Virus record (IMG/VR): IMGVR_UViG_3300032665_000113
Coordinates: 1 to 34,958 of that record
Strand: one strand, 5' to 3'
DNA from: a virus
DNA length: 34,958 nucleotides
A model generated the notes under the pieces. The model was not told the origin of the DNA. It saw nothing but the letters and a program-made list of their open reading frames with translations, and made no database searches. Each line of letters begins with the position of its first letter. Position 1 is the stretch's first letter. Shown piece after piece: positions 15,906-24,583 of the stretch. Made by a program: the position numbers and the translations under genes.

Positions 15906-16079
15906 ATGGGTTCAATTGGTTCTTTTGTAGTTGCCAAACTGCGTGAAGGCTCAACCTGGGCCGGTATCGCTACGCTGATTGCTGGCGCAAGCTTTATTCC
16001 TCATGCTCAAGAGATCGGTGCTTTGGTTCCAACTGTTGGCACGCTGGTAGCTGGCGTTTTGGCGATCTGGTTTAAATAA
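15906..16079 (+). CDS. Candidate holin, two membrane helices
   Basis: 57 aa, short and easily missed. It begins MGSIGSFVVAKLREGSTWAG and has two hydrophobic helices, about 18-32 (TWAGIATLIAGASF) and 40-55 (GALVPTVGTLVAGVLAIW), joined by a short polar turn with His and Glu, and ends in a single Lys. This hairpin layout and size fit small class II-like holins. AGGAG lies six bases before ATG 15906. It stands between the peptidase and the spanin pair, and its TAA overlaps the i-spanin ATG as TAATG, so it is part of the lysis operon. Holin identity is inferred from topology and place. Confidence 0.7.
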   Translation: MGSIGSFVVAKLREGSTWAGIATLIAGASFIPHAQEIGALVPTVGTLVAGVLAIWFK

Positions 16080-16318
16080 TGGTCGCTACAATCTTATCTC
16101 TTATCGGCGCGCTATTTACGCTTGCCGGTAAGATATTTGATTGGTTAAACGCACAACAATTAATTGATGTCGGCAAGACGGCGCAGCAGGTTCAGGATTT
16201 AAAGGGGCAAGTAGATGCTGCACATGAGGCGCTTCAAGCCCGTCTGGATATTGAGCGCGATAGCATTGACAAGCCTGACAGCGTGTCAGTCGACGACGGG
16301 TTCAAGCGCCCTGACTGA
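16079..16318 (+). CDS. Inner-membrane spanin-like protein (Rz type)
   Basis: 79 aa. One N-terminal membrane helix (3-20, ATILSLIGALFTLAGKIF) is followed by a periplasmic coiled coil (DVGKTAQQVQDLKGQVDAAHEALQARLDIERD) and a charged tail. This is the shape of an i-spanin, which pairs with an outer-membrane lipoprotein to fuse the membranes at the end of lysis. The partner gene (16215-16439) begins inside it in another frame, the classical Rz/Rz1 overlap. The start overlaps the holin stop by one base. The tail is shorter than in lambda Rz, and the family is not recognised by sequence. Confidence 0.75.
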   Translation: MVATILSLIGALFTLAGKIFDWLNAQQLIDVGKTAQQVQDLKGQVDAAHEALQARLDIERDSIDKPDSVSVDDGFKRPD

Positions 16319-16439
16319 TAGGCTGGCTTTTTGTGATGGGGCAAAACCTATTTATTGGTCAAAAAAAGATACGGACAAAACAATTTGGCAGGTGAAGGCG
16401 CATAACAATGTAGGCAAGGAAGCCTGCAACTGGAGATAG
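16215..16439 (+). CDS. Outer-membrane spanin lipoprotein (Rz1 type)
   Basis: 74 aa. Positive n-region (R5, R6, K8), hydrophobic core 10-20, lipobox L21-T-A-C24, so a lipoprotein with a 51-residue mature part. The mature part carries CDGAKPIYWSKKDTDKTIWQ and VKAHNNVG, a pattern seen in Rz1-like proteins of many proteobacterial phages (PIxWSxxDT..T..QVKxHN). It overlaps the i-spanin gene by 104 bases out of frame. ATG 16215 is favoured over ATG 16224 because AGGGG lies eight bases before it. The stop is three bases before the next ATG. Confidence 0.85.
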   Translation: MLHMRRFKPVWILSAIALTSLTACQSTTGSSALTDRLAFCDGAKPIYWSKKDTDKTIWQVKAHNNVGKEACNWR

Positions 16440-16442
16440 GTA

Positions 16443-17183
16443 ATGACTACTGGCCTTAGTTATGATGGATCTGTAGCAGGGACGACTTCGTATGTCGCTC
16501 AGATATCAACTATGGCCGTCGTTGATCCGACAGATCCAGCGTTTTTGACCATTTTACCACAAATGATAACTTATGCTGAAAATAGAATATATCGTGAAGT
16601 CGACTTTTTATTTACATCAATTTCTACAACTTCTTATGGATTAACTGTTGGTAGTCGTATTATTTCTGTTCCAGCAGGAACGCTAGTAGTCCCAGAGCAA
16701 ATAAACGTCCTAACGCCAGCAGGGACAACTAATCCCGATGCGGCAACAAGAAACCCATTGCTGCCAACAACCAAAGAATATCTGGATGCGGTGTGGGGCA
16801 ATTACGCCAATACTGGTTTGCCCGTCTATTGGTGCCCCTTTGACGACTATACCTTCTTGGTAGGGCCCTATCCAGATCAAAATTATACAGTAGAAATAGT
16901 AGGAACATATCGCCCTAATAGCTTGTCGGCTTCTAATTTAACAACATTTATTAGCCTATATCTCCCCGATCTATTTATTATGGCATCAATGATATACGTC
17001 TCAGCATACCAAAGAAATTTTTCAAGCGCTGCTGGCAACGATCCGCAAATGCCTGTTACTTATGAAACGCAATATCAGACGCTTCTCAAATCTGCCCTTA
17101 GCGAAGAGAATCGCAAAAAATTTGAGGCAGCAGCGTGGTCGTCTCAAGGTGTTTCTACTTCAGCTACGCCGACTAGAGGTTAA
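16443..17183 (+). CDS. SU10-type phage adaptor (head-tail connector) protein
   Basis: 246 aa. The run DPTDPAFLTILPQMITYAENRIYREVDFLF is the signature of the adaptor family named after phage SU10: an N-terminal helix carrying PxxxxxAExRIxRE. It is followed by beta strands (RIISVPAGTLVVPEQINVLTPAG) and a region with GLPVYWCPFDDYTFLVGPYPDQNYTVEIVGTYRP, also typical. The C-terminal helices end in a flexible Ser/Thr tail. The adaptor ring sits under the portal and receives the tail. GGAGATAGG precedes the ATG. The next gene is the tail hub, as expected. A gp4-like protein at 879 could occupy the same or an adjacent ring. Confidence 0.8.
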   Translation: MTTGLSYDGSVAGTTSYVAQISTMAVVDPTDPAFLTILPQMITYAENRIYREVDFLFTSISTTSYGLTVGSRIISVPAGTLVVPEQINVLTPAGTTNPDAATRNPLLPTTKEYLDAVWGNYANTGLPVYWCPFDDYTFLVGPYPDQNYTVEIVGTYRPNSLSASNLTTFISLYLPDLFIMASMIYVSAYQRNFSSAAGNDPQMPVTYETQYQTLLKSALSEENRKKFEAAAWSSQGVSTSATPTRG

Positions 17184-17188
17184 GTATA

Positions 17189-19804
17189 ATGCCGCACGCC
17201 ACATTAAAGCTAACAGGCGGCGTCGACCAAAACCGCACACCCGCCTTAAACGAGGCGGCAATTTCTGCTACAAATCTTGTTCGGTTCGTTCCAGATAAGC
17301 AGGGTTTGACGCTTGTTCAAAAGCTTGGCGGCTGGACAAAATATCCTAATGCAGCAGACGCAAAATTTCCTAGTGTTATACGCGCACTTTGGGCATGGGA
17401 AGATCTTAACGCTAAATCTTATCTTGCTGTTGGGTGCGCAACAGATCCGTTAAGTTTAGAAAGTCTTTACGTTATACCGATTGGTTCTAGCGCTGCAACA
17501 ATACCTATTACACCTAAAACAAGCACATTAAATGTTCCTTTTGCGTCTACTTGGACATACTCAATAACGACTGCGACGACTACCGGCACAACTGCAAGCG
17601 TCAATTTTACAGGTTATCATTATTTTTCTGCAACTGAATCAATTTATATATCTGGCAATACAGTCTCAGGATATGATGGTTTTCAGCCGCAAGTTGCTTT
17701 AGATACCCTCGTTTCTCCAACATATGCCCAAGTTCAGTTCCAAATAACAGCAGGAACAGGCGCAGGCACAGGCGGAACAATTGCACCCCCTAATGGCTGC
17801 ATAACAAACGCTGGCGACCCTACTGTTACAATTAACGTATATGGATCTAATGTTAATAGTTATGATGCTGTAGACATAAGGACTCAAATTAGCGTCGGCG
17901 GTCTTATATTATTTGGAACATATCCTTGTATTTTTTATGATATTAATGGCTTCCAAATTATAGCAAGAGACGCTTTAGGCGCTCCCCTTTCAGCTACAAC
18001 TACAATCCCGGGCCCAATAGGCGGCGGCGTATTACCTACGTTTGATATGACAGTTAATCAGGCAACGATTACTGTCACTCTTCCAGATCATGGATATGCA
18101 GTAGGAGACACGTTCCCAGTTCTTATACCTATTAATTCTGGAACAGTAATTATATATGGTAATTATGTTATTCAAAACGTTTTATCATCAAGCCAGTTTA
18201 CAATAAGCAACAACACCAGCGCCACCGCTGTCACACCTCTGTCCTTTAGTGGTGACGGAACATACGCAACAGTTGAATACCCATTAAGTTATACCTTTAA
18301 TATTGGCGATCAGATAGATATTACAAATTCCGGATCAGGATATGATACAACAGCGGCAATAATTGTTAAAGTAACTACTGGCGTAAATTCAAGTTTTGCG
18401 ACATATGCCAATACAACAACAGGATCAATTGTTGTCCCAGCAAACTGCACGCTATTCAATACTTTAACATTATTAAACGGTGGAAAGGCGCAATTTGTTA
18501 TTTACAGAACCCCCGCTCCGCTTCCTACCGGCGTAGGATATGGAATTGGGGGATATGGCGATGGTGGTTATGGGACAGGCGTTATTCCGCCTTATGGCGG
18601 TGGTGGAACTCAGATAACCGTAACAGATTGGACGTTGGATAACTGGGGTGAGATATTAATTTCTTGCCCTGTTAATGGGGCAACTGGCGGACCTATTTAT
18701 CAGTGGGGGCCAAATATTGGCTCAACGATCGCATCTGTCATCCCACAAGCTCCGCCCATAAATGATGGCGTGTTTGTCGCAATGCCACAGCGTCAGCTTG
18801 TTGCATGGGGTAGCACTTTTACCGGTATTCAAGATCCGCTGCTTATTCTTTGGAGCGATGTTGCAGATTTTAATTCTTGGATTCCGACGCTTACAAATCA
18901 AGCTGGTTCTTACAGAATCCCGCGCGGCTCTCGTATTGTCTCTGCTGGTCAGGGCCCACAACAGGGTATTGTATGGACTGACATTGGCGTATGGGCCATG
19001 CAATATTCTGGTCCTCCTTACGTCTATCAATTTAACGAGATAGGAACAGGTTGCGGATTAATTTCTCGCAAAGCCGCATGTTCAATGAATGGTGTAATCT
19101 ATTGGATGGGGCAGTCTCAGTTCTTTCAGATGGGTGGAACATCAATTCAACCTATTACCTGTCCGGTTTGGGACGTTATATTCCAGGATCTAGATACAAC
19201 TCATTTAGATAAAATCCGCACAGCCCCAAACTCAAATTTTGGTGAGATTGCTTGGTATTATCCGTCTAAGAATAATGGCGGAGAAGTAAATAAGTATGTC
19301 AAATACAATATACTTCTAAATCAATGGGACTTTGGCACGTTGTCACGCACAGCGTGGATTAATCAGTCCGTTCTAGGACCTCCTGTTGGCGCAGGTATTA
19401 CAAGCGATAATAGCTATTACGTTTATCAGCATGAAACATCTCCCGATGCTGATGGCACTGTTATGGATTCATGGTTCCAGACTGGATACTTCATTATATC
19501 TGAAGCGGAATATAAGGTTTTTGTGGACCAGGTATGGCCAGATATGAAGTGGGGACTCTACGATGGTATTCAGAACGCGCATGTAAATATGACGTTCTAT
19601 TATACAGACTATCCTGCGCCATTTAATGATCCCAAAGTTAGACAAACACAACCTTATAATATTTCTTTAAGCACGGATTACGTTACACCTCGTTTTAGAG
19701 GTAGGTTAATGTCTATCCGTCTTGAGAGTGATCCAAATGAAATTGGAACTTTCTGGCGTCTAGGTGCGATGCGCTATCGCTGGGAACAGGATGGTAAGTT
19801 CTAA
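17189..19804 (+). CDS. P22 gp10-like tail hub / packaged-DNA stabilisation protein
   Basis: 871 aa, nearly twice P22 gp10 (472 aa). The N-terminal part (GGVDQNRTPALNEAAISATNLVRF, then LVQKLGGWTKYPN and ALWAWEDLNAKSYLAVG) is typical of podoviral tail-hub proteins. The second half has propeller-like repeats: PQRQLVAWGS, RIPRGSRIVSAGQGPQQGIVWTDIGVWAMQY, and GCGLISRKAACSMNGVIYWMGQSQFFQMGG. The end, FWRLGAMRYRWEQDGKF, resembles the gp10 C-terminus. Residues about 110-440 are Thr/Gly/Asn-rich inserted beta domains that explain the extra length. It would form the tail hub below the adaptor and bear fibres. Its stop overlaps the next start (TAATG). Confidence 0.75.
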   Translation: MPHATLKLTGGVDQNRTPALNEAAISATNLVRFVPDKQGLTLVQKLGGWTKYPNAADAKFPSVIRALWAWEDLNAKSYLAVGCATDPLSLESLYVIPIGSSAATIPITPKTSTLNVPFASTWTYSITTATTTGTTASVNFTGYHYFSATESIYISGNTVSGYDGFQPQVALDTLVSPTYAQVQFQITAGTGAGTGGTIAPPNGCITNAGDPTVTINVYGSNVNSYDAVDIRTQISVGGLILFGTYPCIFYDINGFQIIARDALGAPLSATTTIPGPIGGGVLPTFDMTVNQATITVTLPDHGYAVGDTFPVLIPINSGTVIIYGNYVIQNVLSSSQFTISNNTSATAVTPLSFSGDGTYATVEYPLSYTFNIGDQIDITNSGSGYDTTAAIIVKVTTGVNSSFATYANTTTGSIVVPANCTLFNTLTLLNGGKAQFVIYRTPAPLPTGVGYGIGGYGDGGYGTGVIPPYGGGGTQITVTDWTLDNWGEILISCPVNGATGGPIYQWGPNIGSTIASVIPQAPPINDGVFVAMPQRQLVAWGSTFTGIQDPLLILWSDVADFNSWIPTLTNQAGSYRIPRGSRIVSAGQGPQQGIVWTDIGVWAMQYSGPPYVYQFNEIGTGCGLISRKAACSMNGVIYWMGQSQFFQMGGTSIQPITCPVWDVIFQDLDTTHLDKIRTAPNSNFGEIAWYYPSKNNGGEVNKYVKYNILLNQWDFGTLSRTAWINQSVLGPPVGAGITSDNSYYVYQHETSPDADGTVMDSWFQTGYFIISEAEYKVFVDQVWPDMKWGLYDGIQNAHVNMTFYYTDYPAPFNDPKVRQTQPYNISLSTDYVTPRFRGRLMSIRLESDPNEIGTFWRLGAMRYRWEQDGKF

Positions 19805-20379
19805 TGGCTACTCTTGACGATATCCTCACATGCCAAAAGAACGGCGTTGTTGCGATCAATAACTTATCTCAATCGCTTACGTCCTTTTACAATTCGTATA
19901 CGTATTTATCTGGCAAGACGACATCACCAACTGTTGCTGTTCCTACAATACTTACTCAAGGCGCTGGCAGGCTAGTCAGCTATAATACAATCGTTGCCGG
20001 TTCAGCGGGAACAATTGTCGATACTGTTGCCTATAATATCAAAAGCGCCTCGTTTGCAGCAGGCGTAGCAACAATTACCTATGCAGGTCTGAAAGCCTAT
20101 GCTTTAGGTGACACCATAACAATTGCGGGTTGTGGCGGATATGATGGAACGTTTGTTGTGACATCTCAAACGCCTCCAGCGACTATCACATATGCTATAG
20201 CTGGTCCCCTTTCGACCATTACAAACCAGGGCGTAATATATGTTAAAAGCGCCTCTCAGGTTCTAACAGGTCTTTCTACGACAGTAGATACACATTTGGT
20301 CGGGTGCAATTTTACAAATGGACTATTGGCGCTTCCTGGAGCTGGCCAGTCAGTCAACGTCACTTATAGCTTGAGTTAA
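19804..20379 (+). CDS. Virion-associated protein, tail region
   Basis: 191 aa. It starts MATLDDILTCQKNGVVAINNLSQSL, a helix seen at the head of small proteins that follow tail-hub genes in related phages. A Gly/Thr-rich beta part follows (residues 50-191), including IKSASFAAGVATITYAGLKAYALGDTITIAGCGGYDG, which looks like a duplicated strand motif also present in the tail hub (ITVTLPDHGYAVGDTF). The shared GDT/GYDG features suggest that both carry the same small beta domain. ATG overlaps the previous stop by one base. The function is unknown; a tail decoration or fibre-attachment role is the simplest guess. Confidence 0.65.
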   Translation: MATLDDILTCQKNGVVAINNLSQSLTSFYNSYTYLSGKTTSPTVAVPTILTQGAGRLVSYNTIVAGSAGTIVDTVAYNIKSASFAAGVATITYAGLKAYALGDTITIAGCGGYDGTFVVTSQTPPATITYAIAGPLSTITNQGVIYVKSASQVLTGLSTTVDTHLVGCNFTNGLLALPGAGQSVNVTYSLS

Positions 20380-20387
20380 GGTGCGAT

Positions 20388-20765
20388 ATGGATGATCAAG
20401 CAAAGATGTTTGTGGGGCCCATCCATAGTGATGTGGCGGGACGGACAGACCATTTACCCTGCAATGTGCCCTCCGGTTCTTACGTCATTCCTGCGGATAT
20501 AATTTCCGGTATGGGCGAGGGGAATACGATGAATGGCTTTAAAATAGCCAATCGTCTATGGGGTAAACAGAAACTTTATGGAGATGAAACGCCTACGGAA
20601 GTTGTCGTTGCTGGTGGTGAATATGTGATTTGCCCACATTCTGTTAGAGATATCGGTGGCGGAGATATAAACGAAGGCCATAATCAGCTAGATAGATTTG
20701 TTAAGTTGGCTAGGGAAGATTTAATTAAAACTCTGAAAAATCTTCCAGGGCCGCGTCGGGACTAA
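20388..20765 (+). CDS. Conserved phage protein of unknown function
   Basis: 125 aa. The core FVGPIHSDVAGRTDHLPCNVPSGSYVIPADIISGMGEGNT recurs in phages and prophages of alphaproteobacteria next to tail and ejection genes; I know of no assigned function. The C-terminal part, VVVAGGEYVICPHSVRDIGGGDINEGHNQLDRFV, ends in a helix and a basic tail. No membrane segment or catalytic motif is visible. AAGGTG precedes ATG 20388. It lies between a tail protein and a GNAT enzyme, all spaced by about ten bases, so it is part of the late operon. Confidence 0.7.
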   Translation: MDDQAKMFVGPIHSDVAGRTDHLPCNVPSGSYVIPADIISGMGEGNTMNGFKIANRLWGKQKLYGDETPTEVVVAGGEYVICPHSVRDIGGGDINEGHNQLDRFVKLAREDLIKTLKNLPGPRRD

Positions 20766-20775
20766 GGGGAAGAAC

Positions 20776-21273
20776 ATGAGTGAGGAAGTTCATGTTAGGG
20801 TAGGGACGCCACAAGATATGGATGCTCTTATGGTGCTTTCTGATGAGGTTGCTAAAGAAAATGGCATATCTCAACCTGATTTTAATAGAGTAGCGGCTGA
20901 AATGTGGGCCGCTCTAAATCACGATCATGGTATTGTTGGGGTTGTTGGAGAAGTTGGTAAGCCATTGGAAGCCTTCGTGCTTCTAAGAATTGGCCAAACG
21001 TGGTATTCTGAGGGAAATATCATTGAAGAGCGGACGGTATTTGTCAGCAAAAAGTATCGTAGCGCCAAGGGCGGCAGGGCTAGAAAATTATGTGAGTTTT
21101 CCAAAAAAGTGGCCGAGGAATTAGGGATGCCGCTTTTGATCGGAGTTTTAAGCCATCAGCAAACAGAAGCCAAAATGAGATTATACAGAAGATTATTTGG
21201 CGAACCTTCTGGGGCTTTTTGGTTATGGGGCGCTGAAACTGGTGAGTGGAGTAATCGGCTGGCTGCCGAATAA
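20776..21273 (+). CDS. GNAT-family N-acetyltransferase
   Basis: 165 aa. It starts VHVRVGTPQDMDALMVLSDE, the first strand and helix of GNAT enzymes. Strand 4 and motif A follow as ERTVFVSKKYRSAKGGRARKLCEFSKKVAEELG, where KKYRSAKGGR is the acetyl-CoA pyrophosphate loop. PLLIGVLSHQQTEAKMRLYRRLFG is motif B with the Tyr near the usual catalytic place, and the end GAFWLWGAE is a closing strand. The acceptor is unknown; in phages such enzymes near virion genes could modify a virion or host protein. AAGGGGAAG lies seven bases before ATG. Confidence 0.8.
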   Translation: MSEEVHVRVGTPQDMDALMVLSDEVAKENGISQPDFNRVAAEMWAALNHDHGIVGVVGEVGKPLEAFVLLRIGQTWYSEGNIIEERTVFVSKKYRSAKGGRARKLCEFSKKVAEELGMPLLIGVLSHQQTEAKMRLYRRLFGEPSGAFWLWGAETGEWSNRLAAE

Positions 21274-21298
21274 TCCTTAAGGTTTTTGGAGAAGCAAT

Positions 21299-24200
21299 AT
21301 GTGTGGTGGCGGCGGCAAAGGAACTGGTGGATATAACCCAATGGGTGGCCAGTGGGGCAATTTAACGCCTCAACAGCAGCAAACCACCACAGCATCTCCG
21401 CAGGCTATTGGTTGGTATCAAGATGCTATGGCCAAGGCTCAACAGGCCGCTGCTACTCCTTGGCAAAATTATAGCACCGATCCTGCTGCGTTTGTTGCTC
21501 AACTAAATTCGCAGCAGCAAGCTGCACAGCAAGGAATAGCCGGTCAAGCTGCCGCTACTGCCCCGTTTGCACAAATGGGTGCAGGTATGCAGGCCGCAGC
21601 TGGTTTGGGCAATGCCGCTCAGATGGCTGGCTCTTATATGAGCCCTTTTATGCAGCAGGTTGTTTCACCTGTGCAGCAGGCTCTTCAACAACAGCAGGGA
21701 CAACAACTAGCTCAACAGCAAGCAGACGCTATTAGCGGCGGAGCATTTGGCGGCGAGCGCGCTGGTTTGCAACGTGCAACCCTTCAGGGCCAGCAGGAGC
21801 TGGCTATGGGTCAGGCGTTAAGCCCTCTATATCAAACTGGCTATGGTCAAGCTCTAGGCGCGGCTCAAACAGACCTGGAGCGTCAATTACAAGCTGGTCA
21901 AGGATTATCTCAAGCTGGCCTTGCGGCACAACAAGCATCGTTAGGGGCTGGCACGCTTGGGCAGCAGACTCAGCAAGCTGGCCTATCCGCTTTATATAAT
22001 CAGTGGCAGCAAGCACGTATGTATCCGTATCAGCAAGCTCAATTCCTTGCTGGTATCGCTGGCGGTCTTGGTCCTCTTATGGGCCAGCAGTCATATCAGT
22101 CTCAGGCAACAAATCCTTTCGGCATGTTCCTAGCTGATGGCGGAGCTGTTGACGAAAACCGCATGGGCGGCGCTGTTACCAATGGCGGAGACTTTGCGCG
22201 TGGTGGGTATGCAACCAGAGGCGGCGTAGATGAAGATCCTCTGGCCATCCAAGAACAAATGTATAAAGATATTGAGAAACCGGTAGAAACTTCTCTTCCT
22301 ACTGGCCAGGTTCAAGCTGCTCAAGGATTAAAGCCAGCAGATTTTGCTCCTACTCCAAAACAGGAATCTGCTCTTGATAAAGCCAGCAAAGTCGCTGGTT
22401 TGGCTAAAGAAGGCATTGGCGGCCTAAAAAATGCTTATGATTGGCTTACAGGTCCTACTAAAGTTACTGGAGCGGCAGGTAGCTTGGCTGTCCCAACATA
22501 CGGCGGTGGCATTCTCGGAGGACTTGGGAGCACTCTTTCAGAAATAGGCAGTGGTATTGCGTCTTTTCTTCCGTTTGCTTTGAATGAAGGCGGTGTTGTT
22601 CCACGCGATGGTTATGCCGATCGTGGCGCTGTTGAACCAGATGACAGATCCGCCGATTATATGGCGCGCACCATGCTCAAAGAAGCAGGTGGAGAAGGTC
22701 CAGAAGGAATGGAGGCTGTAGGCCATGTGATCAGCAATAGGCTTGAAGCAGGGCGTTACGGCAAAGACATACCTTCGGTTGTAACAGCTCCTAAACAATT
22801 TTCTCCTTGGAATACTGAGGCGCGTGGCACTTCAGCAGATCCTCGTTTAGTTGATACTTCAAGTAAATCATATCAAAATGCACTTGGTCTTGCTCGCAAA
22901 GTGTTGGCAGGTGAAACTGAAGACCCAACGGGCGGAGCGACTCATTTTTATAATCCTAAACTTGCCAGTCCAAAATGGGGCGCAGGTATGGAAAACGCAA
23001 TTCAACTTGGTCAACATAGGTTTGGTCGTGCTGATGCTGGTGCAGATCAAGCAGGTGTAGCTGCGGCTTTAAAGAGAGCTACTCCAGAGCAGCGCAAGAT
23101 GATGGCGCTTGATACGTCTGATCGTAGCGGTGTAGCCGCAGCAGCGCCAGAAAATGATAGCATATTTAAAGAGGAAAACGTTCTTCCCGCTATTTCCGGT
23201 CTTGGCGCAGCGCTTGAAGGAATGGTTACGTCTCCAACTGTTGGTCTTGGGGGAGCTCTTCTTAGAGGCGCTGGCGCTGGCATGAAAGAAGGTGTGCGGT
23301 CTGCTCTTGAGGTTCCAAAAGTTAGAGCTGAAACTCTTGAGCGTCAACATCTGGCTCAAAAGGCCCTCGAAGAGGCCAGATACAGGGCGGCTGAAATACC
23401 TAAAGTTGGCGCTGAAATTGGCGAGATTGGTGCAAGAACAGATCAAATCAAAGGCGCAACTGAAAAACTTGCTTCTGAAACGGTTGATAGCTCGATTCAG
23501 GTTAAGGATGGCAGAACGTTTATTCGTTACGTTGATCCTAATACTGGAACATATAACTGGATGCCATTCCAGGATTATTATGCGCTTGATCCTAGCAAAC
23601 GGCCAATTGTCGATCCACGAGCCGTTCAAAAAATTATTGTATCCGATCCGTCAAGTATTGTTACAAAGCCATCTCCCACAACAGCTGAAGGGAAACCTCA
23701 AACAGAAATATCTTCTGGGGCGGCTGGTTCTGGAGTAGGTTCTGGAGCAAAGCCTCAAACTTCAATTTCTACCAATCCAGAACAAGCAACTACAGCTTTT
23801 GAAATAACCAAAAACAAGGCTGGCTGGCCTTCTGAGCGTAGAAATTCTGAACCTGACTATTTCACGCCACAAGATGAAATAGCAAAAGGCATTCAGAACC
23901 AGAAACAATTAATTGTCCCATTGGCGGGAGCTTTGGCTGCTTTGCCACAGGATAAAAGTATTCTTGCTTCCGGTAAGGCACAGGAAATATTGAGTCCGGT
24001 TGCTGGTATTTTAAATAACATAGCTGCTGTTGCTGGCTATCCTGGTCTTATCGTTGACCCTAAATCTCTTACAAGCCAAGAAGAGGTTAACAAGCTTGTT
24101 AATCAACTTCAGCAAGCCGCTACTACAGCTTCTCAGCAACATGCTTTTGCGGCTTTTAAAGAAATGGCTCAAGGAATACCAGGAATTACCAATTCTCCTG

Positions 24201-24574
24201 GTGGCCAAGCAAAGCTTATTGCGCAGATTCTGACAAACAATCAAAGAGAGATCGATAAAAATCATTTCTTTGCTGATTGGGCAGATAAGGCGTCTGGACC
24301 AAATAAACGATTTAGTGAATTTGCACGTCTTTCAAGCCGTGAGGCTAATAGAGCTTTTGATGATAAATATACAAATGCCTATTACGCTGGCGATAGAGCT
24401 GAATTAGAAAAAATGTTTAATAAGAAAATACGATATAAAGAAGATGGTAAGACTGAAGAGATGAGCTACCTAACCGCCCTTGCTCAACATCCATCAATGT
24501 TCAAGCCAGAACAGCTTGATAGAATTGAAAAAGAGCATCCAGGCGTTCTTCGTTATTTTGGCATTAACCGTTGA
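21299..24574 (+). CDS. Large ejection (internal virion) protein with SleB-type cell-wall hydrolase domain
   Basis: 1091 aa. The N-terminus MCGGGGKG is followed by a Gln/Ala-rich helical domain (residues 10-265) with SPVQQALQQQQGQQLAQQQADA. Two similar GG-V/A motifs (ADGGAVDENR, NEGGVVPRDGYADRG) flank a variable region. Residues about 452-575 form a SleB/Hydrolase_2-like domain: DYMARTMLKEAGGEGPEGMEAVGHVISNRL, with the probable catalytic Glu in LKEAGGE, then KQFSPWN and GATHFYNP. The rest is helical with a Thr/Ser linker. It should enter the cell with the DNA and open the peptidoglycan, as gp16 does in T7 and gp4 in P22. The next gene is a second ejection protein. Confidence 0.8.
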   Translation: MCGGGGKGTGGYNPMGGQWGNLTPQQQQTTTASPQAIGWYQDAMAKAQQAAATPWQNYSTDPAAFVAQLNSQQQAAQQGIAGQAAATAPFAQMGAGMQAAAGLGNAAQMAGSYMSPFMQQVVSPVQQALQQQQGQQLAQQQADAISGGAFGGERAGLQRATLQGQQELAMGQALSPLYQTGYGQALGAAQTDLERQLQAGQGLSQAGLAAQQASLGAGTLGQQTQQAGLSALYNQWQQARMYPYQQAQFLAGIAGGLGPLMGQQSYQSQATNPFGMFLADGGAVDENRMGGAVTNGGDFARGGYATRGGVDEDPLAIQEQMYKDIEKPVETSLPTGQVQAAQGLKPADFAPTPKQESALDKASKVAGLAKEGIGGLKNAYDWLTGPTKVTGAAGSLAVPTYGGGILGGLGSTLSEIGSGIASFLPFALNEGGVVPRDGYADRGAVEPDDRSADYMARTMLKEAGGEGPEGMEAVGHVISNRLEAGRYGKDIPSVVTAPKQFSPWNTEARGTSADPRLVDTSSKSYQNALGLARKVLAGETEDPTGGATHFYNPKLASPKWGAGMENAIQLGQHRFGRADAGADQAGVAAALKRATPEQRKMMALDTSDRSGVAAAAPENDSIFKEENVLPAISGLGAALEGMVTSPTVGLGGALLRGAGAGMKEGVRSALEVPKVRAETLERQHLAQKALEEARYRAAEIPKVGAEIGEIGARTDQIKGATEKLASETVDSSIQVKDGRTFIRYVDPNTGTYNWMPFQDYYALDPSKRPIVDPRAVQKIIVSDPSSIVTKPSPTTAEGKPQTEISSGAAGSGVGSGAKPQTSISTNPEQATTAFEITKNKAGWPSERRNSEPDYFTPQDEIAKGIQNQKQLIVPLAGALAALPQDKSILASGKAQEILSPVAGILNNIAAVAGYPGLIVDPKSLTSQEEVNKLVNQLQQAATTASQQHAFAAFKEMAQGIPGITNSPGGQAKLIAQILTNNQREIDKNHFFADWADKASGPNKRFSEFARLSSREANRAFDDKYTNAYYAGDRAELEKMFNKKIRYKEDGKTEEMSYLTALAQHPSMFKPEQLDRIEKEHPGVLRYFGINR

Positions 24575-24583
24575 GACTAAACA

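Noticed and set aside
22538-23629. Minus-strand open frames across the ejection-protein gene
   Set aside because: They shadow a well-supported plus-strand gene with clear SleB motifs and have no ribosome sites or recognisable products.
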